A DNA stretch of 46,493 nucleotides from NCBI GenBank assembly GCA_002238905.1, contig MPNG01000011.1, forward strand, positions 1 to 46,493. Direction: 5' to 3'. Made by a program: the position numbers and the translations under genes. The DNA comes from Alphaproteobacteria bacterium bin98. GTDB taxonomy: Bacteria > Pseudomonadota > Alphaproteobacteria > Bin98. The notes under the pieces were generated by a model, which saw only the letters and a list, made by a program, of their open reading frames with translations, was not told the origin of the DNA and did not search any database. Numbering within the stretch: position 1 is the stretch's first letter; each line of letters opens with the position of its first letter. Below, piece after piece: positions 1 through 8,707 of the stretch.

Positions 1-228
1 GAATCTGCTGCATTAGCTCCCGCAGAGAGTGAGTTAGCTGCAGAAACGACTGATGCGCCAACTGACGAGCCATTAACAGAAGATGCCGTTAGTGAATCCG
101 ATGCAACAGATACTACTGATGATGTGACCACTTCTGAAGTTGTAGAAGAGGATGGAGAACCAAAAGAGGCGGATGAGGAAACGAAAGAAGAGCGAGAGCG
201 TCGTAAAAAAGCCGCTGCTAGCGCGTAG
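1..228 (+). CDS. 3' end of an unidentified protein with an acidic, alanine-rich tail (5' truncated)
   Basis: Frame 1 is open from the window edge to a TAG at 226-228, giving 75 residues. They are dominated by Glu, Asp, Ala and Thr and end in a short basic cluster (ERERRKKAAASA). No folded domain is visible. Low-complexity acidic or Ala-rich tails like this occur as C-terminal extensions of several alphaproteobacterial proteins, including some ribosomal proteins, but nothing here identifies the parent gene. A hairpin at 264-287 follows, so its transcript probably ends there. That it is a real coding tail is fairly likely; its identity is unknown. Confidence 0.6.
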   Translation, partial: ESAALAPAESELAAETTDAPTDEPLTEDAVSESDATDTTDDVTTSEVVEEDGEPKEADEETKEERERRKKAAASA

Positions 229-263
229 TGAAATTCGATAGATATCTTGAAATGTAGTATGAT

Positions 264-287
264 AAAGGGGAGTTAATACTCCTCTTT
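264..287 (+). terminator. Hairpin between the upstream gene and hrcA
   Basis: AAAGGGGAGT, loop TAAT, then ACTCCTCTTT form a 10-bp stem with one G-U pair, followed by ATTAT rather than a long T run. It lies 36 nt after the upstream stop and 11 nt before the hrcA start. It is most simply an intrinsic terminator of the upstream gene. Because it abuts the hrcA start codon it could also affect hrcA translation. Confidence 0.6.
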
Positions 288-298
288 ATTATAGAGAC

Positions 299-1360
299 AT
301 GAAAGATTTAAGCAGAAGATCATTAGAAATATTTACACGAGTTGTGCAAGGTTACATGCGCACTGGTGAACCAATTGGATCAGATTTTTTACGCACAGAG
401 CTTAACGACAGGGTGTCGTCTGCGACTGTGCGCAATGTTATGTCTGTTTTGCAAGACAAAGGGCTTTTAAAGGCGTTGCATGTATCTTCGGGTCGTATGC
501 CTACAGAAGAGGGCTTAAGATTCTTTGTGAATGCTGTTTTGCAGCATGATTGTTTAAAAGAAGAAGAGAAGCGTTCTATCGTTAAGAAATGCACGGCTGT
601 TGGCCGTGACATGAACTCTATTATGAGGCGTGCTTCAGAGGTTTTGTCTGATTTGGCGCAGTGTGCGGGTATTGTGGTGGCGCCAAAGCACAAAAGAACT
701 ATAGCGCATATGGAGGCAATTCAGCTTCCGGACGGAAACGCGCTCATGGTGATTGTGGGCGATAAAGGTTACGTGGAAAACAGAATCGTTAAATTGCCAC
801 GAGACGTTGATTTTTCTATTTTGAAGGAAACCGTAAATATTTTTAACAAACATCTTTCAGGTTATACATTGGAAGAAGCCATCTCTTTAATGGGGCAGGA
901 GTGTGTTTCGCAACGTCAAGATGTGCGTGTCTTGGTGCAAGATCTTATACGCGATGGTTTGGGGTCTTGGTTTGAAAGCGCTTGCAACACTCCTATTTTA
1001 ATGACTGATGAACATCATATGATGGAGGAGAGCCCAGACGGCCGCATCGAAGAGGTGCGTGATATGCTGAGTTCTTTGAAGAAAAAAGAGGTTATGAAGG
1101 ACTTATTAAATACGGTAGAGAGCGGAGATGGAATACAGGTCTTTATTGGCGGAGAGAATAATCTCTTTACCCGAAGTGGATGTTCCCTTATAATTTCTAG
1201 TGTACGATGCGCACGAGGTGCGGTCGTTGGCGCCTTGGGTGTTGTTGGGCCAACGCGGTTAGATTACGCACGCGTGATACCGCTGGTTGAGTACACATCA
1301 AAGATGGTTGGGTTGATTTTGGATGACTGTGATGGAGTCGAATATGAGCAAAAAAAATAA
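299..1360 (+). CDS. hrcA: Heat-inducible transcription repressor HrcA
   Basis: This 353-residue protein has the HrcA architecture. An N-terminal winged-helix DNA-binding domain (about residues 1-75) carries the family segments GEPIGS, SSATVRNVMSVLQDKG and SSGRMPTEEGLRFFV. The GAF-like and insertion region fills the rest, ending in a typical segment with VVGALGVVGPTRLDYARVIP. HrcA is the GroE-dependent repressor that binds CIRCE operators. A perfect CIRCE lies 523 nt downstream, before dnaK, while none is visible upstream of hrcA itself, so direct autoregulation is not evident. The 3' end overlaps the likely grpE start by 17 nt, implying co-transcription. The start codon has no strong Shine-Dalgarno (SD) sequence; a TATTAT at 287-292 lies only 6 nt upstream. 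Confidence 0.97.
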   Translation: MKDLSRRSLEIFTRVVQGYMRTGEPIGSDFLRTELNDRVSSATVRNVMSVLQDKGLLKALHVSSGRMPTEEGLRFFVNAVLQHDCLKEEEKRSIVKKCTAVGRDMNSIMRRASEVLSDLAQCAGIVVAPKHKRTIAHMEAIQLPDGNALMVIVGDKGYVENRIVKLPRDVDFSILKETVNIFNKHLSGYTLEEAISLMGQECVSQRQDVRVLVQDLIRDGLGSWFESACNTPILMTDEHHMMEESPDGRIEEVRDMLSSLKKKEVMKDLLNTVESGDGIQVFIGGENNLFTRSGCSLIISSVRCARGAVVGALGVVGPTRLDYARVIPLVEYTSKMVGLILDDCDGVEYEQKK

Positions 1361-1886
1361 AGAAACGCAAGCAGAAGATTTGCAGCCGGAAGTGGTTGAT
1401 GCACCCGTAGATGGCGATAATGAGAAAATAGAGCAGTTAATGCGTGCCTTAGCGGAGAGCGATAATAGGCGCAAAATAATGGAAAAAGAAAAAGAAATGT
1501 CTGTGCGTTATGCTGTTACCGGTTTTGCGCAGGATGTTTTGGATATTGCGGATGCGTTGGATTCTGCTATTGCAGCGCATCAAGCAAAGGAAAAGCTGGT
1601 AGGAGACGCGTTAACGCTGCATGAAGGGCTTGTTTTAACGCGCTCAGTTTTGTCTAAGGTTTTTGATAAATACGCTATTGAGGTGGTGGATCCAAAGGCA
1701 GGAGATGTGTTTGATCACAATGTGCACCAGGCGATTTCGCAGGAAGAAGATACAAAATTTGAAGAAGGAAGCGTTGTGACGCTTTTGCGTAAAGGTTATC
1801 AAATGAAGGAGCGCCTTTTGCGCGCAGCGTTTGTAACGGTGGCGGCGGAAAAGCCTGCGCAGACTGAGGAAACTGAAGAAAATTAG
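1344..1886 (+). CDS. grpE: Nucleotide exchange factor GrpE
   Basis: GrpE releases ADP from DnaK. With the ATG at 1344 the protein has 180 residues. This start has GGAG at 1334-1337 with 6-nt spacing; an in-frame ATG at 1323 would add seven residues but has no such site. An acidic N-terminus and a long helical dimerisation region (about 25-90) precede the beta domain. Family segments present are ALDSAIAAH, KYAIEVVDPKAGDVFDHNVHQAI and GYQMKERLLRAAFVTV. It overlaps hrcA by 17 nt, and its stop codon lies inside the left arm of the CIRCE element, so the operator of the next gene overlaps this coding end. Confidence 0.96.
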   Translation: MSKKNKETQAEDLQPEVVDAPVDGDNEKIEQLMRALAESDNRRKIMEKEKEMSVRYAVTGFAQDVLDIADALDSAIAAHQAKEKLVGDALTLHEGLVLTRSVLSKVFDKYAIEVVDPKAGDVFDHNVHQAISQEEDTKFEEGSVVTLLRKGYQMKERLLRAAFVTVAAEKPAQTEETEEN

Positions 1887-1909
1887 CACTCTCGGTTGAC
1901 GAGTGCTAA
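1883..1909. promoter_or_regulatory. CIRCE operator (HrcA binding site)
   Basis: TTAGCACTC (1883-1891), a 9-nt spacer (TCGGTTGAC) and GAGTGCTAA (1901-1909) match the CIRCE consensus without mismatch. The site sits between grpE and dnaK. Its left arm contains the grpE TAG, and its spacer carries most of the dnaK -35 hexamer. With hrcA present in the same cluster, HrcA repression of dnaKJ is the expected reading. Confidence 0.97.
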
Positions 1910-1924
1910 TTCTCTGGGTATTAT
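1896..1924 (+). promoter_or_regulatory. Sigma-70-type promoter of dnaK, overlapping CIRCE
   Basis: TTGACG (1896-1901), a 17-nt spacer and TATTAT (1919-1924) form a good housekeeping promoter. The -35 box begins inside the CIRCE spacer and ends on the first base of the right arm, so bound HrcA should block RNA polymerase directly. No sigma-32-type pattern was noticed, so repression by HrcA looks like the main heat-shock control here. Confidence 0.75.
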
Positions 1925-1945
1925 AAACACAAAGGGGGTCATATT

Positions 1946-3895
1946 ATGGCAGAAAAAACAAAAGGTAAAGTGATAGGTATCGACCTCGGGACAACAAACT
2001 CTTGTGTCGCGGTTATGGATGGAGATACACCCAAAGTTCTTGTGAACTCTGAAGGTGATAACACCACACCTTCAATGGTAGCATTCACAAAAGATGGTGA
2101 ATTGCTTGTAGGAAAAGCAGCCAAGCGCCAAGCAGTAAAAAACGCAGAAAGTACTTTGTACGGTATTAAGCGTTTGATTGGACGTAAGGCAGATGATCCA
2201 TTGCTCACAAAAGGCATGACGGGTGTTGGAGAAATTGTTGCAGGTAAAGGTGAAGAAGCCTGCGTGAAAGTGCGCGGTAAAGAATACACACCAGCACAAA
2301 TCAGTGCGTTTATCTTGCAGCGTATGAAAGAAACAGCCGAATCTTACTTAGGATCAAAGGTTTCAGAGGCAGTGATCACAGTCCCGGCCTACTTTAACGA
2401 TGCTCAACGTCAAGCAACAAAGCTGGCAGGTGAAATCGCAGGGTTAAAAGTCTTGCGCATTATTAACGAGCCAACAGCGGGCGCTCTTGCCTATGGATTG
2501 GAAAAAGACTCAGCATCAGACACAATCGTTGTTTACGACCTTGGTGGTGGTACATTCGATGTATCCATCCTGGAAATCGGTGATGGTGTTTTTGAAGTTA
2601 AATCTACTAACGGTGATACATTCCTTGGTGGAGAAGACTTTGATGAAATCATTGTGAACTATCTTGCTGATACCTTCAAAAAAGAAAGTGGTCTTGATTT
2701 ACGCAAAGATAAGATGGCAGCTCAGCGCCTCAAAGAAGCTGCAGAAAAAGCCAAAATTGAACTTTCAGGCGTGCTGAAAACAGAAGTGAACCTTCCGTTT
2801 ATTATTGCCGACCAAGATGGTCCTAAGCACCTTGTGATTGAATTAACACGTGCAAAACTAGAATCACTCGTATCGCAATTGATTGAGCGCACACTAGAGC
2901 CTTGTGCAAAAGCTATTGAAGACGCTGGTATTAAAAAAGATGCTATCAAAGCCGTTGTGCTTGTGGGTGGTATGACACGTATGCCACGTGTGCAAGAGCG
3001 AGTTAAAGAGTTCTTTGGACGCCCTGTACATACAAATATTAACCCGGATGAAGTGGTGGCTATGGGTGCTGCCGTTCAAGCAGGTGTGCTGCAAGGTGAC
3101 GTTAAGGATGTATTGTTGCTCGATGTAACGCCTCTTTCCCTAGGAATTGAAACCCTCGGTGGTGTGTTTACCAAATTGATTGAGAGAAACACAACGATTC
3201 CTACCAAGAAAAGTCAGGTGTTTTCTACCGCACAAGATAACCAACACGCTGTAACGATTCGTGTGTTTCAAGGTGAGCGAGAAATGGCTAGTGAGAACCA
3301 CTTGCTAGGACAGTTTGATCTTTTGGATATTGAAAAAGCTGCTCGTGGCGTTCCGCAAATCGAAGTGACGTTTGATATTGATACAAACGGTATAGTGCAC
3401 GTTTCCGCAAACGATAAGAAAACCAATAAAGAGCAACGCATTCGCATTGATAATCCTTCTGTGGAAAAAGAAGATGTGGAACGCATGATTCGGGAAGCTG
3501 AAGAGAACCGTGAAGCGGATAAAAAGCGTCGTGAACTTGTTGAGGTTAAGAATATGGCCGAAACACATTTGTACGATGTGGAGAAAAAATTAGCAGATCA
3601 CGGCAGTAAGCTCTCTGATGAGGAAAAAGCTAAGATTGATAAATCCGTTGCAGATGTGAAAGAATCCTTGCAAAAAGAAGATAAAGAAACTCTGGACGCA
3701 AGTCTTAAAACACTTATGCAAGACATTCAGCCTCTTTATCGTGTAGCGCAAGAAGCAGAAAAAGGAGAGCAGCCTACCGGTGATGCGCCGAGCGATGCGC
3801 AAGATGCAGATTTTCAAGAAGTGAAGGATGCGCCAGAAGGTGAGCCTTCAAAGAATGAATCTGAAGGCGAAGCGCCAAAAGATGGGGAAGCATAA
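1946..3895 (+). CDS. dnaK: Molecular chaperone DnaK (Hsp70)
   Basis: A 649-residue ATP-dependent chaperone of normal length. The ATPase domain shows [11 protein letters not shown] near residue 10, [34 protein letters not shown], and the phosphate-2 and adenosine motifs [15 protein letters not shown] and [14 protein letters not shown]. The substrate-binding domain follows ([14 protein letters not shown] onward). The C-terminus keeps the usual DADFQEVKD signature but continues about 20 residues in an acidic tail, longer than the common EVKDDKK-type end. The ribosome site is the G-run near 1933-1937, about 9 nt before the ATG. The gene is driven by the CIRCE-overlapped promoter and followed 3 nt later by dnaJ. 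Confidence 0.99.
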   Translation: MAEKTKGKVIGIDLGTTNSCVAVMDGDTPKVLVNSEGDNTTPSMVAFTKDGELLVGKAAKRQAVKNAESTLYGIKRLIGRKADDPLLTKGMTGVGEIVAGKGEEACVKVRGKEYTPAQISAFILQRMKETAESYLGSKVSEAVITVPAYFNDAQRQATKLAGEIAGLKVLRIINEPTAGALAYGLEKDSASDTIVVYDLGGGTFDVSILEIGDGVFEVKSTNGDTFLGGEDFDEIIVNYLADTFKKESGLDLRKDKMAAQRLKEAAEKAKIELSGVLKTEVNLPFIIADQDGPKHLVIELTRAKLESLVSQLIERTLEPCAKAIEDAGIKKDAIKAVVLVGGMTRMPRVQERVKEFFGRPVHTNINPDEVVAMGAAVQAGVLQGDVKDVLLLDVTPLSLGIETLGGVFTKLIERNTTIPTKKSQVFSTAQDNQHAVTIRVFQGEREMASENHLLGQFDLLDIEKAARGVPQIEVTFDIDTNGIVHVSANDKKTNKEQRIRIDNPSVEKEDVERMIREAEENREADKKRRELVEVKNMAETHLYDVEKKLADHGSKLSDEEKAKIDKSVADVKESLQKEDKETLDASLKTLMQDIQPLYRVAQEAEKGEQPTGDAPSDAQDADFQEVKDAPEGEPSKNESEGEAPKDGEA

Positions 3896-3898
3896 TCA

Positions 3899-5035
3899 AT
3901 GTCTGATTATTACAGCAGACTAGGGGTTGAAAAAGGTGCAAATGCAGCGGAAATCAAAAAAGCTTTCCGTAAAAAAGCTATGGAGTTACATCCAGACCGC
4001 AACCCCTCCAGTGAGGCCGAAGAGGAATTCAAGAAAGTACAAGAGGCATATGCCGTACTTTCTGATCCTCAAAAGCGTTCAATGTATGACCAAGTAGGTC
4101 ATAGCCAATATGAACAAATGGAATCCACAGGTGGCGCCGGTGGCGCCGGTGGTGGCTACGGAGGTCATGGTGGATTTGGCGGTGCAGACGGATTTGATTT
4201 CTTTGAATCCATTTTCTCCAACTTTAGTGATGGGAGCAGTCAGCCCAAAATGCGCCCTGCGCAAACAGCGGTCGAGCTTTCTTTGGAAGAAGCGTTTGAA
4301 GGGGTTGCAAAAAAAATGAGCGTCGAGGCTCTTGTGGATTGTAATAGCTGTGAAGCTACAGGATCCAAAGATCAAAAAATTAGCACGTGTTCCCATTGTC
4401 GTGGAACAGGGCAGGCTCAAATTCAGCGTGGTTTTATGTTATTGCGCCAAACCTGCCCACATTGCCAAGGGGTGGGTAAGAAAATTGAAAATCCATGCAC
4501 ACAATGTAAGGGACAAGGTGCTGTTTTTGGGCAGAAAAACATTTCTGTGCATATTCCGGCTGGTGTGGATGATGACGTGCAGCTGCGCGTTCCAGGGCAA
4601 GGGCACTCCGGTTTAAGAGGCGATGCTCCGGGCGATCTTTTTGTGCATATTTCTGTGCGTGAACATGAACTTTTTTTAAGGCAAGGAGAGCATATCGTTT
4701 GCCGCCTGCCTCTTTCTATGACACAGGCCGCGCTTGGGTACTCTGTGGAACTTCCCACTATTGATGGAAGCCGTGTACGCTTAACCATTACACCAGGTGC
4801 TCAAACAGATGATAAATTGCGCTTAAAAGGGCATGGTTTTATTCGGTATGGATCACGCAGCCGCGGTGATATGTATGTGCAACTTCTTGTGGAAATCCCG
4901 AGAAAACTCAGCGCTAAGCAAAAGGAATTATTGCAGCAGTTTGATTTGGAATCAAAAGATACTGTGAATCAGCCAGCCAGCAGCAGCTTTTTTAAAAAAG
5001 TAAGCTCATTTTTGCGCTATGGTGATAAAAAATAG
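3899..5035 (+). CDS. dnaJ: Co-chaperone DnaJ (Hsp40)
   Basis: A 378-residue class I J-protein that stimulates the DnaK ATPase and delivers clients. The J-domain spans about residues 1-66 with the essential HPD (LHPDRNP). A Gly/Phe-rich linker with tandem GGAGGAGGG follows, then four CxxCxGxG zinc motifs. The first is degenerate (CNSCEATG lacks the middle Gly); [16 protein letters not shown] and CTQCKGQG are intact. The C-terminal client-binding domain is complete. It starts 3 nt after the dnaK stop, with GGGGAAG inside the end of dnaK as ribosome site, so the two are surely co-transcribed. The 3' end overlaps nth by 17 nt. Confidence 0.98.
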   Translation: MSDYYSRLGVEKGANAAEIKKAFRKKAMELHPDRNPSSEAEEEFKKVQEAYAVLSDPQKRSMYDQVGHSQYEQMESTGGAGGAGGGYGGHGGFGGADGFDFFESIFSNFSDGSSQPKMRPAQTAVELSLEEAFEGVAKKMSVEALVDCNSCEATGSKDQKISTCSHCRGTGQAQIQRGFMLLRQTCPHCQGVGKKIENPCTQCKGQGAVFGQKNISVHIPAGVDDDVQLRVPGQGHSGLRGDAPGDLFVHISVREHELFLRQGEHIVCRLPLSMTQAALGYSVELPTIDGSRVRLTITPGAQTDDKLRLKGHGFIRYGSRSRGDMYVQLLVEIPRKLSAKQKELLQQFDLESKDTVNQPASSSFFKKVSSFLRYGDKK

Positions 5036-5672
5036 GAAGATTCAGGAGTGCTTTGCGCGCCTTCAGAGTCAGAATCCTGCACCTGTGACGGAGCTTCAAT
5101 ACACATCCCACTACACGCTTTTGATAGCGGTGCTTTTGTCTGCACAAACAACCGATAAGCAGGTTAACAAATGTACCCCTCTGTTATTTTCATTAGCTGA
5201 TACACCTGAAAAAATGGCCACATGCTCTGTGGAAGATATTCAACGATGTATTAATACGATTGGTTTGTTTCGGCAAAAAGCGCGCCATGTGCATGAAGCA
5301 AGCCAACAAATTGTGGCTCATTATGGCGGGAAAGTGCCCAATACGCTTGAAGCGCTTACGTCTTTGCCAGGCGTTGGTCGTAAAACAGCCAACGTTGTTT
5401 TAAATGTTGCGTTTGGAAGATTTACGATTCCTGTTGATACGCATGTTTTTCGTGTCTCTCGTCGATTAGGGTTTTCATCAGGTAATACACCGTTAAAAGT
5501 CGAATCTGATCTTATGGAAGTGATACCAAAATCCTATCAAGATTATGCGCATCACTGGCTTATTCTGCACGGACGGTATGTGTGTAAAGCAGTGAGGCCT
5601 TTGTGCGATGAGTGCATACTGCGCGATATATGCCCCAAAAATGATGTGGCCATCAAAGAGCACAAAGAGTAG
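5019..5672 (+). CDS. nth: Endonuclease III (DNA glycosylase/AP lyase)
   Basis: A base-excision repair glycosylase that removes oxidised pyrimidines and cleaves abasic sites. The 217-residue protein is complete. The helix-hairpin-helix is [13 protein letters not shown], with catalytic Lys122; the second catalytic residue is Asp140 in [15 protein letters not shown]. The [4Fe-4S] ligands Cys189, Cys196, Cys199 and Cys205 have canonical C-x6-C-x2-C-x5-C spacing. It overlaps dnaJ by 17 nt, so it is probably transcribed with the heat-shock operon. This gene is the source of the many decaying nth fragments found between the family A genes over the next 11 kb. Confidence 0.97.
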   Translation: MVIKNRKIQECFARLQSQNPAPVTELQYTSHYTLLIAVLLSAQTTDKQVNKCTPLLFSLADTPEKMATCSVEDIQRCINTIGLFRQKARHVHEASQQIVAHYGGKVPNTLEALTSLPGVGRKTANVVLNVAFGRFTIPVDTHVFRVSRRLGFSSGNTPLKVESDLMEVIPKSYQDYAHHWLILHGRYVCKAVRPLCDECILRDICPKNDVAIKEHKE

Positions 5673-5767
5673 TGATAGGTTATTGCAAAATGAATGTCTA
5701 TCGCCTCGTTAAGGCCTATATGCATATTATTAGTAATATGTTATTTATGGTATCTGGGGGTTTCAAT

Positions 5768-6847
5768 ATGATAATGTTAGTATTGGCGTTAATATTTAAT
5801 GGTGCGGAGTCTGCACAAATGATGGATCACGCTGTGAAGGATCCAGCATTGCGTTACGCACGTGCTTTGAAGGTAAGCCCATACGCGTTCCCACAATTTG
5901 TAGATGTGGTGCCTTTAAAGGCGGTATCTTTTGCAGATCTTGATAAATTATGGAAAAATCGTAAGCGAAGCGTGAATGTTTGGAAAAACAAGAAGGCTCA
6001 AACAACATGGAAAAGCATAAGGAATTTTTTACAAAACCGCCCAAAGAAGAACTCTGAAGCTCAATTAGAATTAAACAGGAATATAGTGTTGAGTTGGATG
6101 TTGCGCGCCATGATGCTAGACGCAAAATGTGATTTTGTTTGTGAGCAAGATCTTGAAAAAAGGAAGGATAAAATGTTGCATGAACCGCACGATCTTGCTC
6201 AATTTGATTTTGACACTCCCCCTGAGGTAAAGAGCGATTATGCCCTTTTTAACCGATTTGTGCCCGAAAACTGTCCAGTTCGGTATTTATTCTCATTGCC
6301 TAATATGAAAAGAGTGCTAATTGTCGCTAAAAAACCGACAGTGGCAGAGCGCGCAATTGCCTTGCGTCAATCAGTGATGTTGCTGTATGTGGATACCTCG
6401 ATTATAGATAGTAAGCGTGTGTTAGAGAGCCTGATTGAGCAAACAGCTTTTGCTGAACTGAAGGACCCGCATCCTTCTTACCCATCAGCTCAAGACATGA
6501 AAAAAGCATTAGAGAGCCTTCAGGATGCTTCGAAGCGCGAATGCTTATCTTGCGCATATTTACTGTCTTTATCTTGGCCATACTACGCTCCTGATGTGGA
6601 GCCTTTACAGTTTGCACCGTTTTATGATTTTTGGAAAAAGGCAGATGGTTTCCAATGGACTTGCCCACATGAGTTTTGTAAGGCCAGGATTCCTGGTATG
6701 ACATTTGAAATGATTTGTATTCACCACCAGGAGCGTAAGGATGCGAGGAGGATTTTGAGCATGTGTGGATTGAATGATTCGAAACTAGAATATGCATTTT
6801 CGCTTTTGAGAGAGATGCATCCTGCTGCGTTTGGATCGCGTGCATAA
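5768..6847 (+). CDS. Secreted protein of tandem family A, copy 1
   Basis: Function not recognised. Family A proteins have a short signal peptide without a basic N-region, here MIMLVLALIFNGAESAQ. They then share ordered motifs: a D-x-LW segment (DLDKLW), NRNIxLSWxLxAMxxD, PHDLAxxxF, LFSLxxMKxVxxVxxxPT, LLYVDTSI, a Pro-rich segment (HPSYPSAQ) before an amphipathic helix, CAYLLSLxxPYYAPD, an FW pair and a C-terminal LSMCGLNDSKLEYAF. This copy (359 residues) keeps all of them. The ATG at 5768 was chosen because GGGGG at 5756-5760 is 7 nt upstream; the frame is open to 5672, but the extra residues are unlike any paralog. It lies 95 nt after nth with no terminator between, so read-through from the heat-shock operon is possible. 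Confidence 0.85.
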   Translation: MIMLVLALIFNGAESAQMMDHAVKDPALRYARALKVSPYAFPQFVDVVPLKAVSFADLDKLWKNRKRSVNVWKNKKAQTTWKSIRNFLQNRPKKNSEAQLELNRNIVLSWMLRAMMLDAKCDFVCEQDLEKRKDKMLHEPHDLAQFDFDTPPEVKSDYALFNRFVPENCPVRYLFSLPNMKRVLIVAKKPTVAERAIALRQSVMLLYVDTSIIDSKRVLESLIEQTAFAELKDPHPSYPSAQDMKKALESLQDASKRECLSCAYLLSLSWPYYAPDVEPLQFAPFYDFWKKADGFQWTCPHEFCKARIPGMTFEMICIHHQERKDARRILSMCGLNDSKLEYAFSLLREMHPAAFGSRA

Positions 6848-6863
6848 GACTAAAAGATTCATT

Positions 6864-7140
6864 CCACGTTGTTTGAAATGTTGCGTTTGGAAGAGTTGCG
6901 ATTCCTGTTGATGCGCATGTTTTGCGAGTTGCTCGTCGCTTAAGGTTTTCAACAGGTGAGGCACCGTTAAAAGTCGAACGTGATCTTATGAAAGTAATAC
7001 CAACATCCTATCCAGATTATGCGCATCGCTGGATTATTCTGTACGGACGGTATGTGTGCAAAGCAGTGAGGCCTTTGTGCGATGAGAGTGCATGCTGCGA
7101 GATATATGCCCAAACAATGATCTCGCAAGTAAAGATCGCA
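6864..7140 (+). pseudogene. nth 3' fragment A (best-preserved relic)
   Basis: This stretch aligns base for base with about 5391-5650 of nth. Translated, it gives V-A-F-G-R-V-A-I-P-V-D then RRLRFSTGEAPLKVERDLMKVIP and [12 protein letters not shown], matching nth residues 130-198. A TGA stands directly before the match. A 2-nt insertion after the codons for CDE destroys the iron-sulfur cluster frame. The helix-hairpin-helix and catalytic Lys are absent, so it cannot be an active glycosylase. An ORF beginning at TTG 6922 runs through it, but this is residual reading frame. It is the least decayed of the nth relics and the closest to nth. Confidence 0.9.
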
Positions 7141-7244
7141 AAAATCATGAACTATAGGTTCGTGCTACACACTTATTCATTGGAATATGCTCAAGGATAT
7201 GTTAGTTACAGAAGTGTTTTGCAATATAGGGTCAGGGTGTAGAC

Positions 7245-8369
7245 ATGTTGGTATTATTGTTAGCTTTAGTATTGAATGTGGCGCAGTGTGCGGAAACGAT
7301 TAAAAAAGAGCTCTTTATAGGATGTGAGAGCCTACCAGTTTTAGCGGTGGTGCCTGTTTCAGATTTAGATGAATTATGGAAAACAAGCGATCGCAAGTGC
7401 TACGGCGCTCAGGAAAAATGGAGCAGCATGAGGGATTTTTTGATTAACCGCTTAAAGAAAAAATTTCAAGATCAAGCAGAGGTAAACAGGAATATATTGT
7501 TGAGTCATTTTTTTTATGCCATGATCCTAGATAAAAGGTATGAATTCTCACCTTCTGAGCCTTACGAAGGTCCGTGGAAAGTGTCGAATCTCCCTCACGA
7601 TCTTGCTGTATATAAGTTTGCCACTTTCTCTGATGGCCGTAGCAGCACAGATCTTTTTCAGAAGGAGGCGCTCCCTAACTTTTATGATCCGGACCTACGC
7701 AAGCGTATTGAATGCTCTGACCTTGATCTTCTACACTTATTCTCATGGAATGTTATGAAACAGTTGAGTTTTGTGTCTCAACGTCCAAACAAGCAAGAAT
7801 ATTTATTTGCAATGCGCCAATCTGTGAAGTTGATATATGTGGATTCTTCCATTGAGAGTTTTGATATGCGGGTCGAGAGCGTGATAAAGCAAATGATTGT
7901 GACTCCACTGCAGGATCTGTCGCCATCTTTCCCATCGGTTCAAGAGATACAAGAAGGATTAAAGCGCCTTCAATATCCTTGGATGCGTGAGAAACTAGTT
8001 TGTGCGTATTTATTGTCTTTATTTTTTTTCAATTATAATCGTGAGCGAGATTTAAACCTTGATTCTCATTGGGAGTTTTGGATCACGATATGTGGATCCA
8101 CATGGCAGGACAAAATTGCAAATTGTGCGCACCACCCCCATTTGTTGAAAACGGGATTTGCTCATAAGTCTGTTCATCAATATGAGCATAAGGATTTGGA
8201 TAAAATTTTGCACATCGCTTCGGAGAATCTTGGTGATGTGTCGCATGATGGTGAGCCTATCTTAGATCTTATACTAAAGCATCGTTATGGATTCCCAATT
8301 TTGCAAGCTATACATCCTCAGTTTGTATGGACACTAACTGTAATGCCTAATATTACTGATATCACTTAG
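7245..8369 (+). CDS. Secreted protein of tandem family A, copy 2
   Basis: A 374-residue family A member starting MLVLLLALVLNVAQCAE, with cleavage expected around the Cys-Ala. Family motifs are intact: VSDLDELW, AEVNRNILLSHFFYAMILD, PHDLAVYKFATFSDGRSSTDLF, LFSWNVMKQLSFVSQRP, LIYVDSSI, SPSFPSVQEIQ and CAYLLSLFF. The C-terminus is longer than in copy 1: after HLLKTGFAHKSVHQYEHKDLDKIL it carries an insert ending in KHRYGFPILQAIHPQF, shared only with copy 5 (11918-13228). The start has AGGGTGT upstream. It follows nth relic A directly. Confidence 0.83.
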   Translation: MLVLLLALVLNVAQCAETIKKELFIGCESLPVLAVVPVSDLDELWKTSDRKCYGAQEKWSSMRDFLINRLKKKFQDQAEVNRNILLSHFFYAMILDKRYEFSPSEPYEGPWKVSNLPHDLAVYKFATFSDGRSSTDLFQKEALPNFYDPDLRKRIECSDLDLLHLFSWNVMKQLSFVSQRPNKQEYLFAMRQSVKLIYVDSSIESFDMRVESVIKQMIVTPLQDLSPSFPSVQEIQEGLKRLQYPWMREKLVCAYLLSLFFFNYNRERDLNLDSHWEFWITICGSTWQDKIANCAHHPHLLKTGFAHKSVHQYEHKDLDKILHIASENLGDVSHDGEPILDLILKHRYGFPILQAIHPQFVWTLTVMPNITDIT

Positions 8370-8479
8370 AACGCCCCAAAGCAGTATTAAATGATTTGGT
8401 GATTAAAAGAGGTGAATCCCTTTTTGTTTTTTCATAGCAGTACAGTATATTTTCTTTTACAGCTTCCGGATGCTCAAAT

Positions 8480-8665
8480 CTCTTACGTTTTTGGAGAGCG
8501 TTGGTTTTAAAACAGTCAGCGTTGTTTTAAATATTTGCTATTTCTGTTGACATGCAAGTGTTCCGTGGTTCGTGTTGATTAGGTTTTTGAGGAAGGAAAC
8601 ATACCGCTAAAAGTTGAGCACGCTCTCACTTATCAAAGTAGAGCATTCACTGGTTATTGAAAAAA
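8480..8665 (+). pseudogene. nth 3' fragment B (decayed), within the 8370-8707 spacer
   Basis: The spacer matches the nth helix-hairpin-helix region (CTTACGT...GGAGAGCGTTGG, then AAACAGTCAGCGTTGTTTTAAAT). It continues through the CCTGTTGATACGC-like segment and the ACACCGTTAAAAGT-like segment, and fades near CACTGGTTATTG. Many substitutions and small indels break every frame. It includes sequence upstream of what fragment A retains, so it derives from a longer nth copy. The rest of the spacer (8370-8479) shows nothing recognisable. Confidence 0.75.
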
Positions 8666-8707
8666 AGTATGTTAAGGTGGCTTTGTATGCAATAACAGAG
8701 GTGAGAA

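Noticed and set aside
6922-7242. Open frame of 106 codons starting at TTG, resembling endonuclease III
   Set aside because: It is nth relic A plus downstream spacer. It lacks the catalytic Lys region, the iron-sulfur frame is shifted, and no ribosome site is present.
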